In this document: positions 33,711 to 42,989 of the stretch, one piece after another | Layout: each line of letters begins with the position of its first letter | How positions within the stretch are numbered: the first letter of the stretch is position 1 | From: Phycisphaerales bacterium | GTDB lineage: Bacteria > Planctomycetota > Phycisphaerae > Phycisphaerales > SM1A02 | Length of the DNA stretch: 64,000 bases | NCBI GenBank assembly: GCA_028278245.1 | Contig: JANQEQ010000029.1 | Coordinates: 1 to 64,000 of the forward strand | Direction: 5' to 3' | Program-made: the position numbers and the translations under genes | Notes under the pieces: generated by a model | Seen by the model: the letters and a program-made list of their open reading frames with translations, nothing else | Told to the model about the DNA's origin: nothing | Databases searched by the model: none

Positions 33711-35492
33711 ATGCGGACTTATCGTGTCCTTATGCGAGGTTTGACACGTCGATGGAAACTGCGCCCGGGTGCTGCGGAGCAACCGGCTCCGGTCAGCCCG
33801 ACTCTTGATCCGCTGGTGCAGCGAATTCTGCTGGCGCGGGGTTTTCGCGAAGCAGATGCCATGCAGCGTTTCTGCGATCCTCGCCTGCTGGATATGCACG
33901 ATCCGGGGCTGCTTCCCAACATCGACGAAGCTGTGTCACGTTTGATTCATGCCGTGCGTCAACACGAGCGCATCGTGATATACAGCGATTACGATGTGGA
34001 TGGCATCACCGCCGCGGCAATTCTCTACCACATCATCAGGACCGCGGATCCGGATGCGCATCTTGATACGTATGTACCCCACCGACTGGAAGAGGGTTAC
34101 GGTATCAACAGTGATGCGCTCCGTCAGATCAAAGCACAGGGCGCGGATCTCGTGATCTCAGTCGACTGCGGCATCACAGCTCATGAGCCTGCGCAGGTAG
34201 CCCGTGAAATCGAACTTGATCTGATCATCACCGACCATCATCATGTTCCACCAGAAATCAAGGGCTTACCCGACGCGATCATCGTGCATCCACATCTGCC
34301 CGGCAGAGAATATCCTTTTGCAGAACTATGTGGAGCAGGTGTTGCATTCAAAATTGCCTGGCGATTTGCGACACAATGGTGCGGATCGGAACGCGTCAGT
34401 GAGATCTTCCAGCAAATGTTACTCAACCTCCTTCCGCTGGCGGCACTGGGCACGATTGCCGATGTCGTTCCGCTGGTCGGCGAGAATCGTGTCATCGCGC
34501 GCCATGGTCTGCACCTGATCAAGATTACACCCCTCGTCGGTCTGCACGCGTTGATAGAAGCTTCGAACTTACTTGAAGAGAAAATTGATTCTGAAAAAGT
34601 GGGGTTCATACTGGCTCCCCGCCTCAATGCCTGTGGGCGTATGGGGCATGCGGCAGAAGCCCAGCGCCTGCTCACTACGGCCGGAGAACAGGAAGCAAAA
34701 GATATTGCCCGTCGTTTGACGCAACTGAATCGACAACGACAGAAGATCGAACGCGAAATACACCAACAGGCCGCACAGATGGCGGAAGATGCAGGGATGA
34801 CGCGCGACGATTGCCGAATCATCATTCTTGCGCATGAATCGTGGCATCCGGGTGTGGTCGGTATTGTGTGCTCGCGCCTCGTGGATCAGTTCAGCCGCCC
34901 CACCATCCTCATGCAAAAGCAGGATGATCTGTGCAAAGGTTCCGCCCGGAGCATCGAGGGATATTCCATTCACCAGGCGCTGCAGTCCGTCGACCAATAC
35001 CTCACAACCTATGGTGGACATGACATGGCTGCCGGCTTGAGCCTGACCATGAGCCAGCTTGATCATTTCACTACTGCACTGACTGAACATGCCGGCGAAC
35101 ACATTCAATCGCAGGATCTGTTGCCATCCATTTCCATTGACTGTGATGCTCAGCTGGAGGAATTCAATGTTCCGGCGGTTCAACGCATCAATACGCTATC
35201 ACCGTTCGGGCGTGATAATCCCAGACCGATGATTCGCATCCGCAATCTCACTGTGGCAGAGCGCCCGCGTCAGATCGGCGCTCACGGCAAGCATCTGGCT
35301 CTTCGCTTTCGCGCTGCATCAGGATCAAATCCCACTTCTATGCGTGCCGTGTGGTGGCGTGCAGGTCATCTGGCAGAAGAACTCGCCCCTGGAATGACAC
35401 TCGATGCCGCCCTGCATCCCAAGATCAATGAATGGAATGGGCGAACAACCGTCGAGGCGGAGTTGCGGGACGTTCGTTTATGTGAAGCGTAA
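33711..35492 (+). CDS. recJ: Single-stranded-DNA-specific exonuclease RecJ
   Basis: A 593-residue DHH-family nuclease; ATG 33711 is used, with TTG 33702 also possible. Motif I is IYSDYDVDGITAAAIL, motif II is VISVDCGIT, motif III is LIITDHHHVPPE, followed by FAELCGAGVAFKIAW. The DHHA1 region is at about 330-450 and includes LAPRLNACGRMGHA and YGGHDMAAGLSL. The C-terminal OB-fold region begins at about 460. RecJ degrades 5' ends of ssDNA in recombination and repair. It ends 7 bp before the convergent CBS protein gene. Confidence 0.93.
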   Translation: MRTYRVLMRGLTRRWKLRPGAAEQPAPVSPTLDPLVQRILLARGFREADAMQRFCDPRLLDMHDPGLLPNIDEAVSRLIHAVRQHERIVIYSDYDVDGITAAAILYHIIRTADPDAHLDTYVPHRLEEGYGINSDALRQIKAQGADLVISVDCGITAHEPAQVAREIELDLIITDHHHVPPEIKGLPDAIIVHPHLPGREYPFAELCGAGVAFKIAWRFATQWCGSERVSEIFQQMLLNLLPLAALGTIADVVPLVGENRVIARHGLHLIKITPLVGLHALIEASNLLEEKIDSEKVGFILAPRLNACGRMGHAAEAQRLLTTAGEQEAKDIARRLTQLNRQRQKIEREIHQQAAQMAEDAGMTRDDCRIIILAHESWHPGVVGIVCSRLVDQFSRPTILMQKQDDLCKGSARSIEGYSIHQALQSVDQYLTTYGGHDMAAGLSLTMSQLDHFTTALTEHAGEHIQSQDLLPSISIDCDAQLEEFNVPAVQRINTLSPFGRDNPRPMIRIRNLTVAERPRQIGAHGKHLALRFRAASGSNPTSMRAVWWRAGHLAEELAPGMTLDAALHPKINEWNGRTTVEAELRDVRLCEA

Positions 35493-35499
35493 AAACAAA

Positions 35500-36486
35500 T
35501 CACCAGGCAGCCAGTTCACCGGTCAGTGGTTCGACCAGATCCTTCAGCGTAACCAAACCCAGAGGTCGTTGCGTCTGTGGATCGATCACGACCGCCAGAT
35601 TGCATCGCTGATGGCGCAACTCGCGCAATGCTTCCAATACGGAAACATCAGGCGGAAAAGTCCCGCACTCCTCAACCAGATCAGACGTGGCTGTATCCGG
35701 ATTCAGCACCACGGAGAGGAACCGGACGAGGCCGACAACATGCCCCTTTTCATCAATCACAGGAAAGCGGGAGTAATGACCCCGGTGCATGATTGCCTCG
35801 CGCTGCTGACGATCAGCGGAAAGCGGAACGATCACAGCTTTTGACCATAGCACCATTTCCTGTCTTACAGTTTGATCGCGCAAAGCCAATGCGCGTTCAA
35901 ACCAGGTTGTCTGCACTTCGCTGATCACACCACTACCAATCCCTTCTCTGACCAGTTGGCTGATGCGCTGCCTTGCGGTTACCGTCTGATCTTCTTTATT
36001 TTGAAATATCCGGTTCAACATCAGAGTAATACACTGAATGATGATCAGGATGCCGGTGGCAAAGAACAGCCAGCGACTGATCACGATCACACGGCTCAAT
36101 CCATAGCTCCATTGATCGGTGTGACGTCGAAAAAGATCTTTGGGTAATGTCTCAGCAAAGACGAACAGCAATGGTGTGAAAATCAACGCCTCCAGACCGA
36201 TCAACGACCACTGTGATAAGTGAAACCGGTGCAGCAGTTCTGCCAGTCCGAAACTTCCCAGATAATTGGCAGCATTCGTTCCGATGAGCAGCACGATCAG
36301 TGCGCGGGCAGGGTACTGTAGTTCCTGACGAAGGCGTATGGCGGATCGTATTCCCGATTCTGCCCGGACATTGAGCCGAATCCGGTTCAGCGTGTACATG
36401 CCGGTTTCCAGACCTGAATAGATCGCGCTCAGGATGAAACCGATCAACATCAGACACACGAACAACCAGAAGTGCCAATCACTCAT
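35500..36486 (-). CDS. CNNM/CorC-like CBS-domain membrane protein
   Basis: A 328-residue protein with start ATG 36486. An 88-codon upstream extension of the frame lies within the neighbouring gene and is rejected. The N-terminal DUF21-type membrane domain (about residues 1-190) starts MSDWHFWLFVCLMLIGF, with SAIYSGLETGMYTLNRIRLN. Two CBS repeats (about 210-320) contain FPVIDEKGHVVGLVRFLSVV and LAVVIDPQTQRPLGLVTLKD. The stop of the upstream gene overlaps its start (ATGA). These proteins are linked to magnesium or cobalt efflux in related bacteria; that role is inferred. There is no CorC transporter-associated domain in this copy. Confidence 0.83.
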   Translation of the reverse strand: MSDWHFWLFVCLMLIGFILSAIYSGLETGMYTLNRIRLNVRAESGIRSAIRLRQELQYPARALIVLLIGTNAANYLGSFGLAELLHRFHLSQWSLIGLEALIFTPLLFVFAETLPKDLFRRHTDQWSYGLSRVIVISRWLFFATGILIIIQCITLMLNRIFQNKEDQTVTARQRISQLVREGIGSGVISEVQTTWFERALALRDQTVRQEMVLWSKAVIVPLSADRQQREAIMHRGHYSRFPVIDEKGHVVGLVRFLSVVLNPDTATSDLVEECGTFPPDVSVLEALRELRHQRCNLAVVIDPQTQRPLGLVTLKDLVEPLTGELAAW

Positions 36487-37835
36487 GTCGAATCCTCCAT
36501 CGACATGGATTGACCAGCGTCTTCTTTTCCTGATTCGGTCCAGGTGATAATGACGAATTCCGCCCGATGATCCTTCAACGATTCGACCTCCAGGCGCACA
36601 TTTCCCAGCACAACTGTGTCTCCCTCCACCGGCATTCTGCCGAGCTGCTCGATAATCAAACCCCCCAGCGTTGTGGTGCGTGGTGAGACGAGGCGATGGC
36701 CGAATGCGTCCGCCCAGTCGCGCACATTCACATGACCACTGGCCCGCCATTTCCCCAGGCCGATCAGGCGCGGAACTTCCTGCGGCATTTCTCCCGGACT
36801 GACGATATCGCCGACCACTTCCTCAACGACATCTTCCATCGCCACAACACCCGCTGTCCCGCCAAACTCATCAACCACGACGGCCCAGGCAGAATGCGTA
36901 CTACGAAAATGATCGAGCAGCTGCTCCAGTGTCGCCATTTCCGGGACATAATGCGTCGACGAGATGTGTTGATCGAGTGTGGGATCCGGTCCGGCCAACA
37001 GGTATGGCTTGACGTGCAACAAACCCACGATGTGATCCAGATCGCCCTCGAAAATAGGAATCTTCTTGCGTGGCGTCTGCTCCACCAGCTTCAGGACATC
37101 ATCCCTTTTCGATGTCACATCCAACGCCAGCACCTGAACGCGTGGCGTCATGACCTCGCGCACTTTCAAACGCTGAAGCTTGAGCACATCCTGAAGTATG
37201 CGCTGCTCTTCAAAATCGATAACACCGTGCTCCCCGGAGATCTGCAATAACGAGTTCAACTCCTCTTCCGACAGTTGAGGTGGAGCGTCCAGCGGCGCGG
37301 TCAATCGGTGCAACGGCTCAATAACCAGCCGGCAAAGCACGATCCGCAACGGTCCGATGATGCGGTGAAACGCTAGCAGGGGTGTCGCAATCAGCAGCGC
37401 AAATCCGAGTCGATGTGAACTGGCCAGCAGCTTGGGTCCAACTTCACCTACCAGCAGAATCAATATCAGCGAACTGACCGCCAGTACTACACTCCCGATG
37501 ACACTCGTCTCCGCTTCCATCAGCAGCACGGAACTGGTGACAAAATACAGCACGTTCACCGTCATATTGCCCAGCAATATCGTGATCAACAGCATACGTG
37601 GATTCATTAGCAACGAATGAACCGCTCGCCCCGCCAAGCCTCCCTTACGCCGCAGATCGATTCGCTCCATTTCGCTCAGGCTGAACATTGCGGTTTCTGA
37701 GCTTGAGAAAAATCCACTGAGTAATAACAACACCGGTAGTATCAAGAGCAACGGCACATGAATGGTCTGCCAGCCGAACCAGCCGCCACTACCACTGGTA
37801 ACCTCATCCACAGCTTGAAATGCAGCAATGATCAC
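36483..37835 (-). CDS. CNNM/CorC family protein with CBS and transporter-associated domain
   Basis: A 450-residue protein. The DUF21 domain (about residues 28-200) has LSGFFSSSETAMFSLSEMER, the S-S-x-x-T-A-x-F signature. Two CBS repeats span about 215-340 (REVMTPRVQVLALD and WAVVVDEFGGTAGVVAMEDV), and the C-terminal CorC/HlyC domain (about 350-440) includes GHVNVRDWADAFGHRL and TLGGLIIEQLGRMP. It is coupled with the smaller paralogue downstream and overlaps the hscB stop. The pair probably acts in divalent cation efflux or tolerance. Confidence 0.88.
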   Translation of the reverse strand: MIIAAFQAVDEVTSGSGGWFGWQTIHVPLLLILPVLLLLSGFFSSSETAMFSLSEMERIDLRRKGGLAGRAVHSLLMNPRMLLITILLGNMTVNVLYFVTSSVLLMEAETSVIGSVVLAVSSLILILLVGEVGPKLLASSHRLGFALLIATPLLAFHRIIGPLRIVLCRLVIEPLHRLTAPLDAPPQLSEEELNSLLQISGEHGVIDFEEQRILQDVLKLQRLKVREVMTPRVQVLALDVTSKRDDVLKLVEQTPRKKIPIFEGDLDHIVGLLHVKPYLLAGPDPTLDQHISSTHYVPEMATLEQLLDHFRSTHSAWAVVVDEFGGTAGVVAMEDVVEEVVGDIVSPGEMPQEVPRLIGLGKWRASGHVNVRDWADAFGHRLVSPRTTTLGGLIIEQLGRMPVEGDTVVLGNVRLEVESLKDHRAEFVIITWTESGKEDAGQSMSMEDST

Positions 37836-38362
37836 AGCTTTACTTCATCGGCAGGATCGAGTTGCTCCAACAATCGCTCGATGTATCGCCAGGCATTCAA
37901 TTGCAGGCGAATAGCCCGCAATGTGTCCGGATTATCCTCTGATGCTGCCTGTTCAAATAGAACCTCGATTTTTGCGATGTACTGCTGGCGCTCAGATGTC
38001 GCCCACTGTTCAAACTCCTGCCGTTGTTGGGGATCACCAGATGCGATCGCATCTTCCGCCTGCTGACGCACTTCCATCATATCCATGAGGAAACCATCTG
38101 GCAGAGATTGATCCTGCGCCTTGCTCGGCCCGCCCATCAACTCCAGCAACACACTCGCTCGTTGCTCATCATCAGTCAGCATATCCCGCGCTCGGTTGAG
38201 CTGCGCCGCCTTCGCCGCCGCATCCACCTGCTCGATGGGATCGGTGAAACGATCGGGATGAAGTGATGCTGCCCGCTGCAGATACGCCTTCTGCAACGCC
38301 GACCGATCAATCACATAGCTTCGTGGTAAACCTAAAAGCTCGAATGGATCTTTCATCTTCAT
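37832..38362 (-). CDS. hscB: HscB-like J-domain co-chaperone
   Basis: A 176-residue protein starting at ATG 38362 (MKMKDPFELLGLP); the longer frame to 38404 has no support. The J domain spans about 5-72 with the SLHPDRF motif, corresponding to the H-P-D of DnaJ. A C-terminal helical domain (about 90-170) with QLNAWRYIERLLEQL has the shape of the HscB Fe-S scaffold-binding domain. There is no hscA, iscU or fdx nearby, so its involvement in iron-sulfur assembly is inferred only. It is coupled to the CBS protein gene downstream. Confidence 0.75.
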   Translation of the reverse strand: MKMKDPFELLGLPRSYVIDRSALQKAYLQRAASLHPDRFTDPIEQVDAAAKAAQLNRARDMLTDDEQRASVLLELMGGPSKAQDQSLPDGFLMDMMEVRQQAEDAIASGDPQQRQEFEQWATSERQQYIAKIEVLFEQAASEDNPDTLRAIRLQLNAWRYIERLLEQLDPADEVKL

Positions 38363-38450
38363 GTGAAGATTGTAGCGTCCTTGCCGTATGGGGCATAAAA
38401 CCACCGGTTTACCGACGGCCTTCCCGTACGTGTGGGGGTGGGGGGTATTG

Positions 38451-38474
38451 AAAAACCGCGAATATCATTCGCGG
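38451..38474 (-). terminator. Terminator of the FG-GAP gene
   Basis: On the minus strand CCGCGAAT and ATTCGCGG form a perfect 8-bp stem with a 3-nt loop (plus-strand 38456-38474), followed by TTTTT. It lies about 100 bp past the stop of the 38576-39781 gene. Confidence 0.75.
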
Positions 38475-38575
38475 CTTTGTGGTTCGTGAAATTCGATTCT
38501 TTGTGTTACATGATGTGGGGGATCTGTGGTGGGGTATATAGCCGTCGGGTTACCAGTGGTCTTCCCGTGAGGAAT

Positions 38576-39781
38576 TTACGGACACACGCCCCACAAGCCA
38601 AGGATCGCAAAGATATCGTTGATGTCGACGATACCATCTCCTGTGATATCGCCCGGACAATTTGAGGACAAGTTGGTGAGAACAGAAATTACTCCATCCG
38701 TTCCGCCACTTGCAGAAATAATGTCAGGTTTTCCATCACGATCTAGGTCTCCAAATGTTAATTCACGTTCTCCGAAACCAGCAACAAATTCTTGCGAATC
38801 TCCAAAGTCCCCGCTACCAAAGAAGTTTGCTAGTACGCTGACATTACCTGAGTTTCTATTTGGAGTGACAAGATCGATATCACCATCAAAATCAACATCG
38901 ATAGCCTCTACATCCTGTGGGTGGTTTCCAACCGAAATCGGATCATTTGCCGTGAAATCACAGCCTCCATCGTTGATAAGTACAGTAACTGAATTACTCG
39001 GATTTTCGCTAGCAACAGCGATATCAATCAAACCATCCTGATTTAGATCCGCAGCACCAATCCCATGAGGATTAGCGTCAACACTAAATACGTTGCACCA
39101 CACAAAGGTACCATCACCCACTCCGTGTAACACGGCAACTTCATCACTGCCAAACAGAGATACGGCAAGATCTAATATCCCATCGCGATTGAGATCTGCG
39201 TGAACAGAATCAGTCGGTGAGCTTCCAACAGCGGTATTGTAAGAAACCGAAAATGCTCCATTATTATCATTCAGCCAGATTGTCACATCATTTGTGTAGT
39301 AGTTTGTGATGACAATATCAAGCCAACCATCACTATTAAAATCAGCCAACCCCACAGATATGGGGCCGCTACCTACCGCAAGTAATGATGGCGTTCCCAT
39401 GACACCGGTGCCTGTATTGTGAAATACCGAAATGTCGTTGCTATCAGTGTTCGCTACAACCAGATCGATATCGCCGTCATGATCGATATCTCCTGAAGCA
39501 ATATGCGTTGAATTCGAGCCTCCGGTTGCGTAAGTTGTACTTGAGTGGGTTCCATCATAACGGAGAATCACCTGCAAATTATGATCATGTGCATTCGGAA
39601 ATGCCAAATCAAGGTAGCCATCTCCGTTCAAATCAACCGCAACAATATCGTGAGGGCTATTTCCTCCATCATAAGTATAGGGTACATCAAATTCTACGAC
39701 TCCATAAGTTGGCAAAGTCAAAGTGAATATACAAGAAATACTTATAGATCGAAATGCGTGGATAATTGAAGTATACTTCAT
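38576..39781 (-). CDS. Secreted FG-GAP/VCBS repeat protein with a dockerin-like tail
   Basis: A 401-residue exported protein. The signal peptide is within the first 27 residues (SISISCIFTLTLPTYG). About seven FG-GAP-type repeats follow, each with the calcium-loop form D-x-D-x-D-G-x-x-D-L, such as AVDLNGDGYLDLAFPN, DIDHDGDIDLVVANT, DLNQDGLIDIAVAS and DLDRDGKPDIISAS. This predicts a beta-propeller like the integrin alpha N-terminal domain. The C-terminus GDGIVDINDIFAILGLWGVC is a single dockerin-like loop. Role unknown; a surface-bound binding protein is inferred. It is AT-richer than neighbours. Confidence 0.85.
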   Translation of the reverse strand: MKYTSIIHAFRSISISCIFTLTLPTYGVVEFDVPYTYDGGNSPHDIVAVDLNGDGYLDLAFPNAHDHNLQVILRYDGTHSSTTYATGGSNSTHIASGDIDHDGDIDLVVANTDSNDISVFHNTGTGVMGTPSLLAVGSGPISVGLADFNSDGWLDIVITNYYTNDVTIWLNDNNGAFSVSYNTAVGSSPTDSVHADLNRDGILDLAVSLFGSDEVAVLHGVGDGTFVWCNVFSVDANPHGIGAADLNQDGLIDIAVASENPSNSVTVLINDGGCDFTANDPISVGNHPQDVEAIDVDFDGDIDLVTPNRNSGNVSVLANFFGSGDFGDSQEFVAGFGERELTFGDLDRDGKPDIISASGGTDGVISVLTNLSSNCPGDITGDGIVDINDIFAILGLWGVCP

Positions 39782-39970
39782 TGTCAGTCTCCTTATTCAT
39801 CAGGTATGAAAATTAACAGCTTACAAACAGCACATTCAAGTCTGTATAACCAGGCCATTACACCTGATACGCATGCTCATTGAGACAATGGCCGTCTGTA
39901 TTATTTAATTTTGTAATTTATTGACCCACAATGGCAATATGAATGCAGGTCTCTGCAAATAGACCAGCTT

Positions 39971-42046
39971 TCAAGGATCAACATTATCAGTTGTTGGAAG
40001 GTCGCCAAGGTAAAGCGTATCAGGATCCCAATCATATCCTAATTGTAGGTAGTGTTCGGTTGGCTCTACATTGATCAAATTACCATCATCGTCTACTAAA
40101 AGACGTAAAGATCCAACGCGATTATGGTTTGGAGTTCGAAGTGTTACTCTTACATAGTGCTTCGGATCTTTAGGATGATGAGGAACCTCACACAGAAGTT
40201 TAAAAGGATCGCCTCCGTAAATTGCACTATAAGATGTTTCGGGGAGTACGCACTTATACCATACTGCAGAAGCATGATTATGATCATCTCTCGATGAGAT
40301 AAGACACCAAGAACTTTGCTCAGGTATTGGCCGGACAGCAAATATAACCTTGGGATATATGCTCGCCTGAACATTATCTCGCCCTAGATCACACCACCTG
40401 AATTCGCTGTTTACTCCCGTCAGGATGAGAAGGTTTTTATTTTCCATCCAGTATGCACTGTCAAGATGGCCATCATGCCATGCTTCATAAAGAATCCTGC
40501 CGCCAGCTACACTGTAAACTCGTATTACGGTAGCTGATGACTCTACGTGACGATGGATCGCAACAATTTCATCCCCCGGATATTGCTTGTCCTGAAAAAT
40601 ATCATATATACCAACCCAATAAACGCTATATGATTGTTGATTTGGTAATTCGGGATGAACTATTTTCGGCTCCGTAGTACCACTGCTCCATACCAGATTC
40701 GGATAATCATCGAGAGAAAATACACATAACTCTCCCGGATATCCATCCTGCGCCAATTTATCATAAGCAACAAGAATGACGTCCTGGTCACTGTTGGAAT
40801 CTTCATGATTAATAATCTTGGCAAAACGAATAGTATCAAATTCAACTGTATTGTGTTCCCACAGAATATTGCCATTGAATGCACGTACCCTGATCCACGC
40901 ATTGTTAATTGAATCAACCTCCACCACCGCAGGTCTTGTGTGAATCCACAAAACTGACAGATACGTCAGCGCGAGAACCAGAAGCCCGACCGTGATACAT
41001 GAAATCGCCGTTGTGTAAACCGGATGCTTCCCAACAAAACGTCCGAACTGTTGGGCCAGTGACAAGCCCGCGGCTTCGATCGGCTCATGATTTAACCAGC
41101 GCTGGAGATCCTTTGCCAGAGCTTCAGCCGAGCCATAGCGGTCATCAGGATCACGCGCTACGGCACGAGACAATATCGCGGCCAACGGCTTGGATATTGT
41201 TTTATCCAGTTCACGGGGTTCACGCGGTTCATCCATCGTGATTCGTCGAAACGCTTCGCCGATGGTCGTTGCAGTGTCAAACGGAGTCTGACCGGTCAGG
41301 ATGTAATACGCTGTCGCGCCGAGGCTGTACACGTCACTACGTGTGGAGATCTTGTCTCGATCACCGCGAGCCTGCTCCGGGGCCATGAACGCAGGTGATC
41401 CGATTGGAATGCCCTCTGCGGTGATCGTCTCCATCATGTCACCGCCGGTGAGCGTGGCGATCCCCAGGTCGACAATCATCACCTGGTCATGCACATTGAT
41501 GAGAATATTGGCCGGCTTGATATCCCTGTGGATCACCCCCTTCTGGTGCAGCGATTGCACTGCCTGGGCAACCTCCACCAGCAGTTCCACGCACTCTCGC
41601 CGATTGAGTTTCTTCTCCCGGCAATATTGATCCAGAGGCAACCCGTCGACAAAATCAGTCACAATGTACAGGTGCCCATCGTGCTCGCCGAAATTCTGCA
41701 TCTGCGGAACCTGGGCCAAACGAAGCTGACTGAGCATGTTCAATTCACGCCAGATTCTTTGGTCGCCGGCATAATCACTTCCCTGCCCTAGCTTTCGGTG
41801 GAGAAGCTTGATCGCAACTCGTTTTTGTGATCCCTCGTGGAAAGCACGAAACACCTGCCCCCCACCACCGCTACCAATGCGGGCTTCGATGATATAGCCT
41901 TCAATACTTGGAAACTCTTCCGAAGCAGGTAATTGCGCTGATTCATCATCCTCGGCTATCGCCTGGAACACACGCTGAGCCGAAGAAAAGCTCGGCATGT
42001 CCGAACTTTCCACTGCCTCGGATTGTCCGCTCTTAACATTCATCAT
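39971..42046 (-). CDS. Membrane-bound serine/threonine protein kinase
   Basis: A protein of about 691 residues from ATG 42046, or 703 from GTG 42082 (numbering below uses the long form). The kinase domain spans about 62-330: glycine loop RIGSGGGGQVF, catalytic Lys92 in VAIKLL, HRDIKPAN with Asp187, DLG at 205-207 instead of DFG, and APEQ. A TM segment is at about 357-378. The C-terminal 320 residues would be extracytoplasmic and contain beta-rich, WD-like or propeller-like stretches (RVRAFNGNILWEHN, ELCVFSLDDYPNLVW) but no PASTA repeats. It is divergent to the ECF sigma factor gene, a pairing typical of planctomycetes. Confidence 0.87.
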   Translation of the reverse strand: MMNVKSGQSEAVESSDMPSFSSAQRVFQAIAEDDESAQLPASEEFPSIEGYIIEARIGSGGGGQVFRAFHEGSQKRVAIKLLHRKLGQGSDYAGDQRIWRELNMLSQLRLAQVPQMQNFGEHDGHLYIVTDFVDGLPLDQYCREKKLNRRECVELLVEVAQAVQSLHQKGVIHRDIKPANILINVHDQVMIVDLGIATLTGGDMMETITAEGIPIGSPAFMAPEQARGDRDKISTRSDVYSLGATAYYILTGQTPFDTATTIGEAFRRITMDEPREPRELDKTISKPLAAILSRAVARDPDDRYGSAEALAKDLQRWLNHEPIEAAGLSLAQQFGRFVGKHPVYTTAISCITVGLLVLALTYLSVLWIHTRPAVVEVDSINNAWIRVRAFNGNILWEHNTVEFDTIRFAKIINHEDSNSDQDVILVAYDKLAQDGYPGELCVFSLDDYPNLVWSSGTTEPKIVHPELPNQQSYSVYWVGIYDIFQDKQYPGDEIVAIHRHVESSATVIRVYSVAGGRILYEAWHDGHLDSAYWMENKNLLILTGVNSEFRWCDLGRDNVQASIYPKVIFAVRPIPEQSSWCLISSRDDHNHASAVWYKCVLPETSYSAIYGGDPFKLLCEVPHHPKDPKHYVRVTLRTPNHNRVGSLRLLVDDDGNLINVEPTEHYLQLGYDWDPDTLYLGDLPTTDNVDP

Positions 42047-42180
42047 CAATCCCAAGTTGCGCTCAGATCCTGCACCTGACACGAAACAATACGGTCAAAA
42101 GGACCATTCATGGCCGGTTCATCGGGAATTTCCTCTAACATTTTCCAACTTCATAATTTATCATCATACTTGGATTTTTG

Positions 42181-42963
42181 ATGAACCAATTAAGCGGAAA
42201 GGTGGAGATGGGAGAAGTGCCACCCCAACAAAATCTCGAACAGACTTACGCACGCTTTGCGACCACGAACTGGACGTTGATTGATGCGCTACACCGTGGT
42301 GAACATCCCGGGAAAGGTGCTGCACTGGAGTTGCTCATCAAGCGGTACTGGCCGCCGGTCTATGCAAGCCTGAGACGCATGGGACGTCAACGCGAGGAAG
42401 CTGCGGAACTCACGCAGGCTTTTTTTGCTGATGTCGTTCTGGGCCGTGAACTATTTACCCAAGCCAACGCTAATCGGGGAAAGTTGCGCACACTTCTGCT
42501 CACCGCGGTCAAACATTATGTGATCGATCAACACCGGCGCAACACTACCCGACCGGGTAACCAGGCCGTGTCGATTGATGACCTGTCACGCGAAGAGAAA
42601 TTCCTCACCCGGGAATCAGCGCTGGATGTTGATGATCTGTTCGATCGTCGATGGGCTGTTGCGGTGCTGGAGGAAGCTGTCGCTCGCTGCTCCCGGTATT
42701 TCCAGGAAACAAACCTGCCCAATCACTGGGCGGTGTTTGATGCGTTTATTGTTCAGCCGGCCATTCATGTCATCACTCCCCCACCTCTTTCAGAGCTGGC
42801 GACTCAATTCGGTTTTCCCTCCTCAACCCACGCGGCATCGGCAATGAAAGTTGTTCGCAAACGAATGCGGATCATGTTAAAGGAAGTTATCGCAGAAACT
42901 GCTGCTAAACCGAACGATCAGGAAGCGGAATATCAACATGTCGTTGCTTTGTTGAGTGGGTAA
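42181..42963 (+). CDS. ECF-type sigma factor linked to the Ser/Thr kinase
   Basis: A 260-residue sigma factor from ATG 42181; an alternative ATG at 42208 has a better ribosome site (AAAGGTGGAG). Region 2 includes LELLIKRYWPPVYASLRRMG, REEAAELTQAFFADVVL and GKLRTLLLTAVKHYVIDQHR. The region 4 part is degenerate: LSELATQFGFPSSTHAASAM and KVVRKRMR. Between them is a long insertion of about 60 residues (LDVDDLFDRRWAVAVLEEAV and LPNHWAVFDAFIV), which is typical of the planctomycete kinase-associated ECF groups. The divergent kinase gene suggests phosphorylation-dependent control (inference). Confidence 0.8.
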   Translation: MNQLSGKVEMGEVPPQQNLEQTYARFATTNWTLIDALHRGEHPGKGAALELLIKRYWPPVYASLRRMGRQREEAAELTQAFFADVVLGRELFTQANANRGKLRTLLLTAVKHYVIDQHRRNTTRPGNQAVSIDDLSREEKFLTRESALDVDDLFDRRWAVAVLEEAVARCSRYFQETNLPNHWAVFDAFIVQPAIHVITPPPLSELATQFGFPSSTHAASAMKVVRKRMRIMLKEVIAETAAKPNDQEAEYQHVVALLSG

Positions 42964-42989
42964 TTATATTAACCCGCCCCAAGCTATCT

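Noticed and set aside
38400-38575. Two G-rich stretches with similar words around CTTCCCGT, possible direct repeat
   Set aside because: Similarity is patchy and in simple G-rich sequence; only the terminator hairpin inside it is supported.
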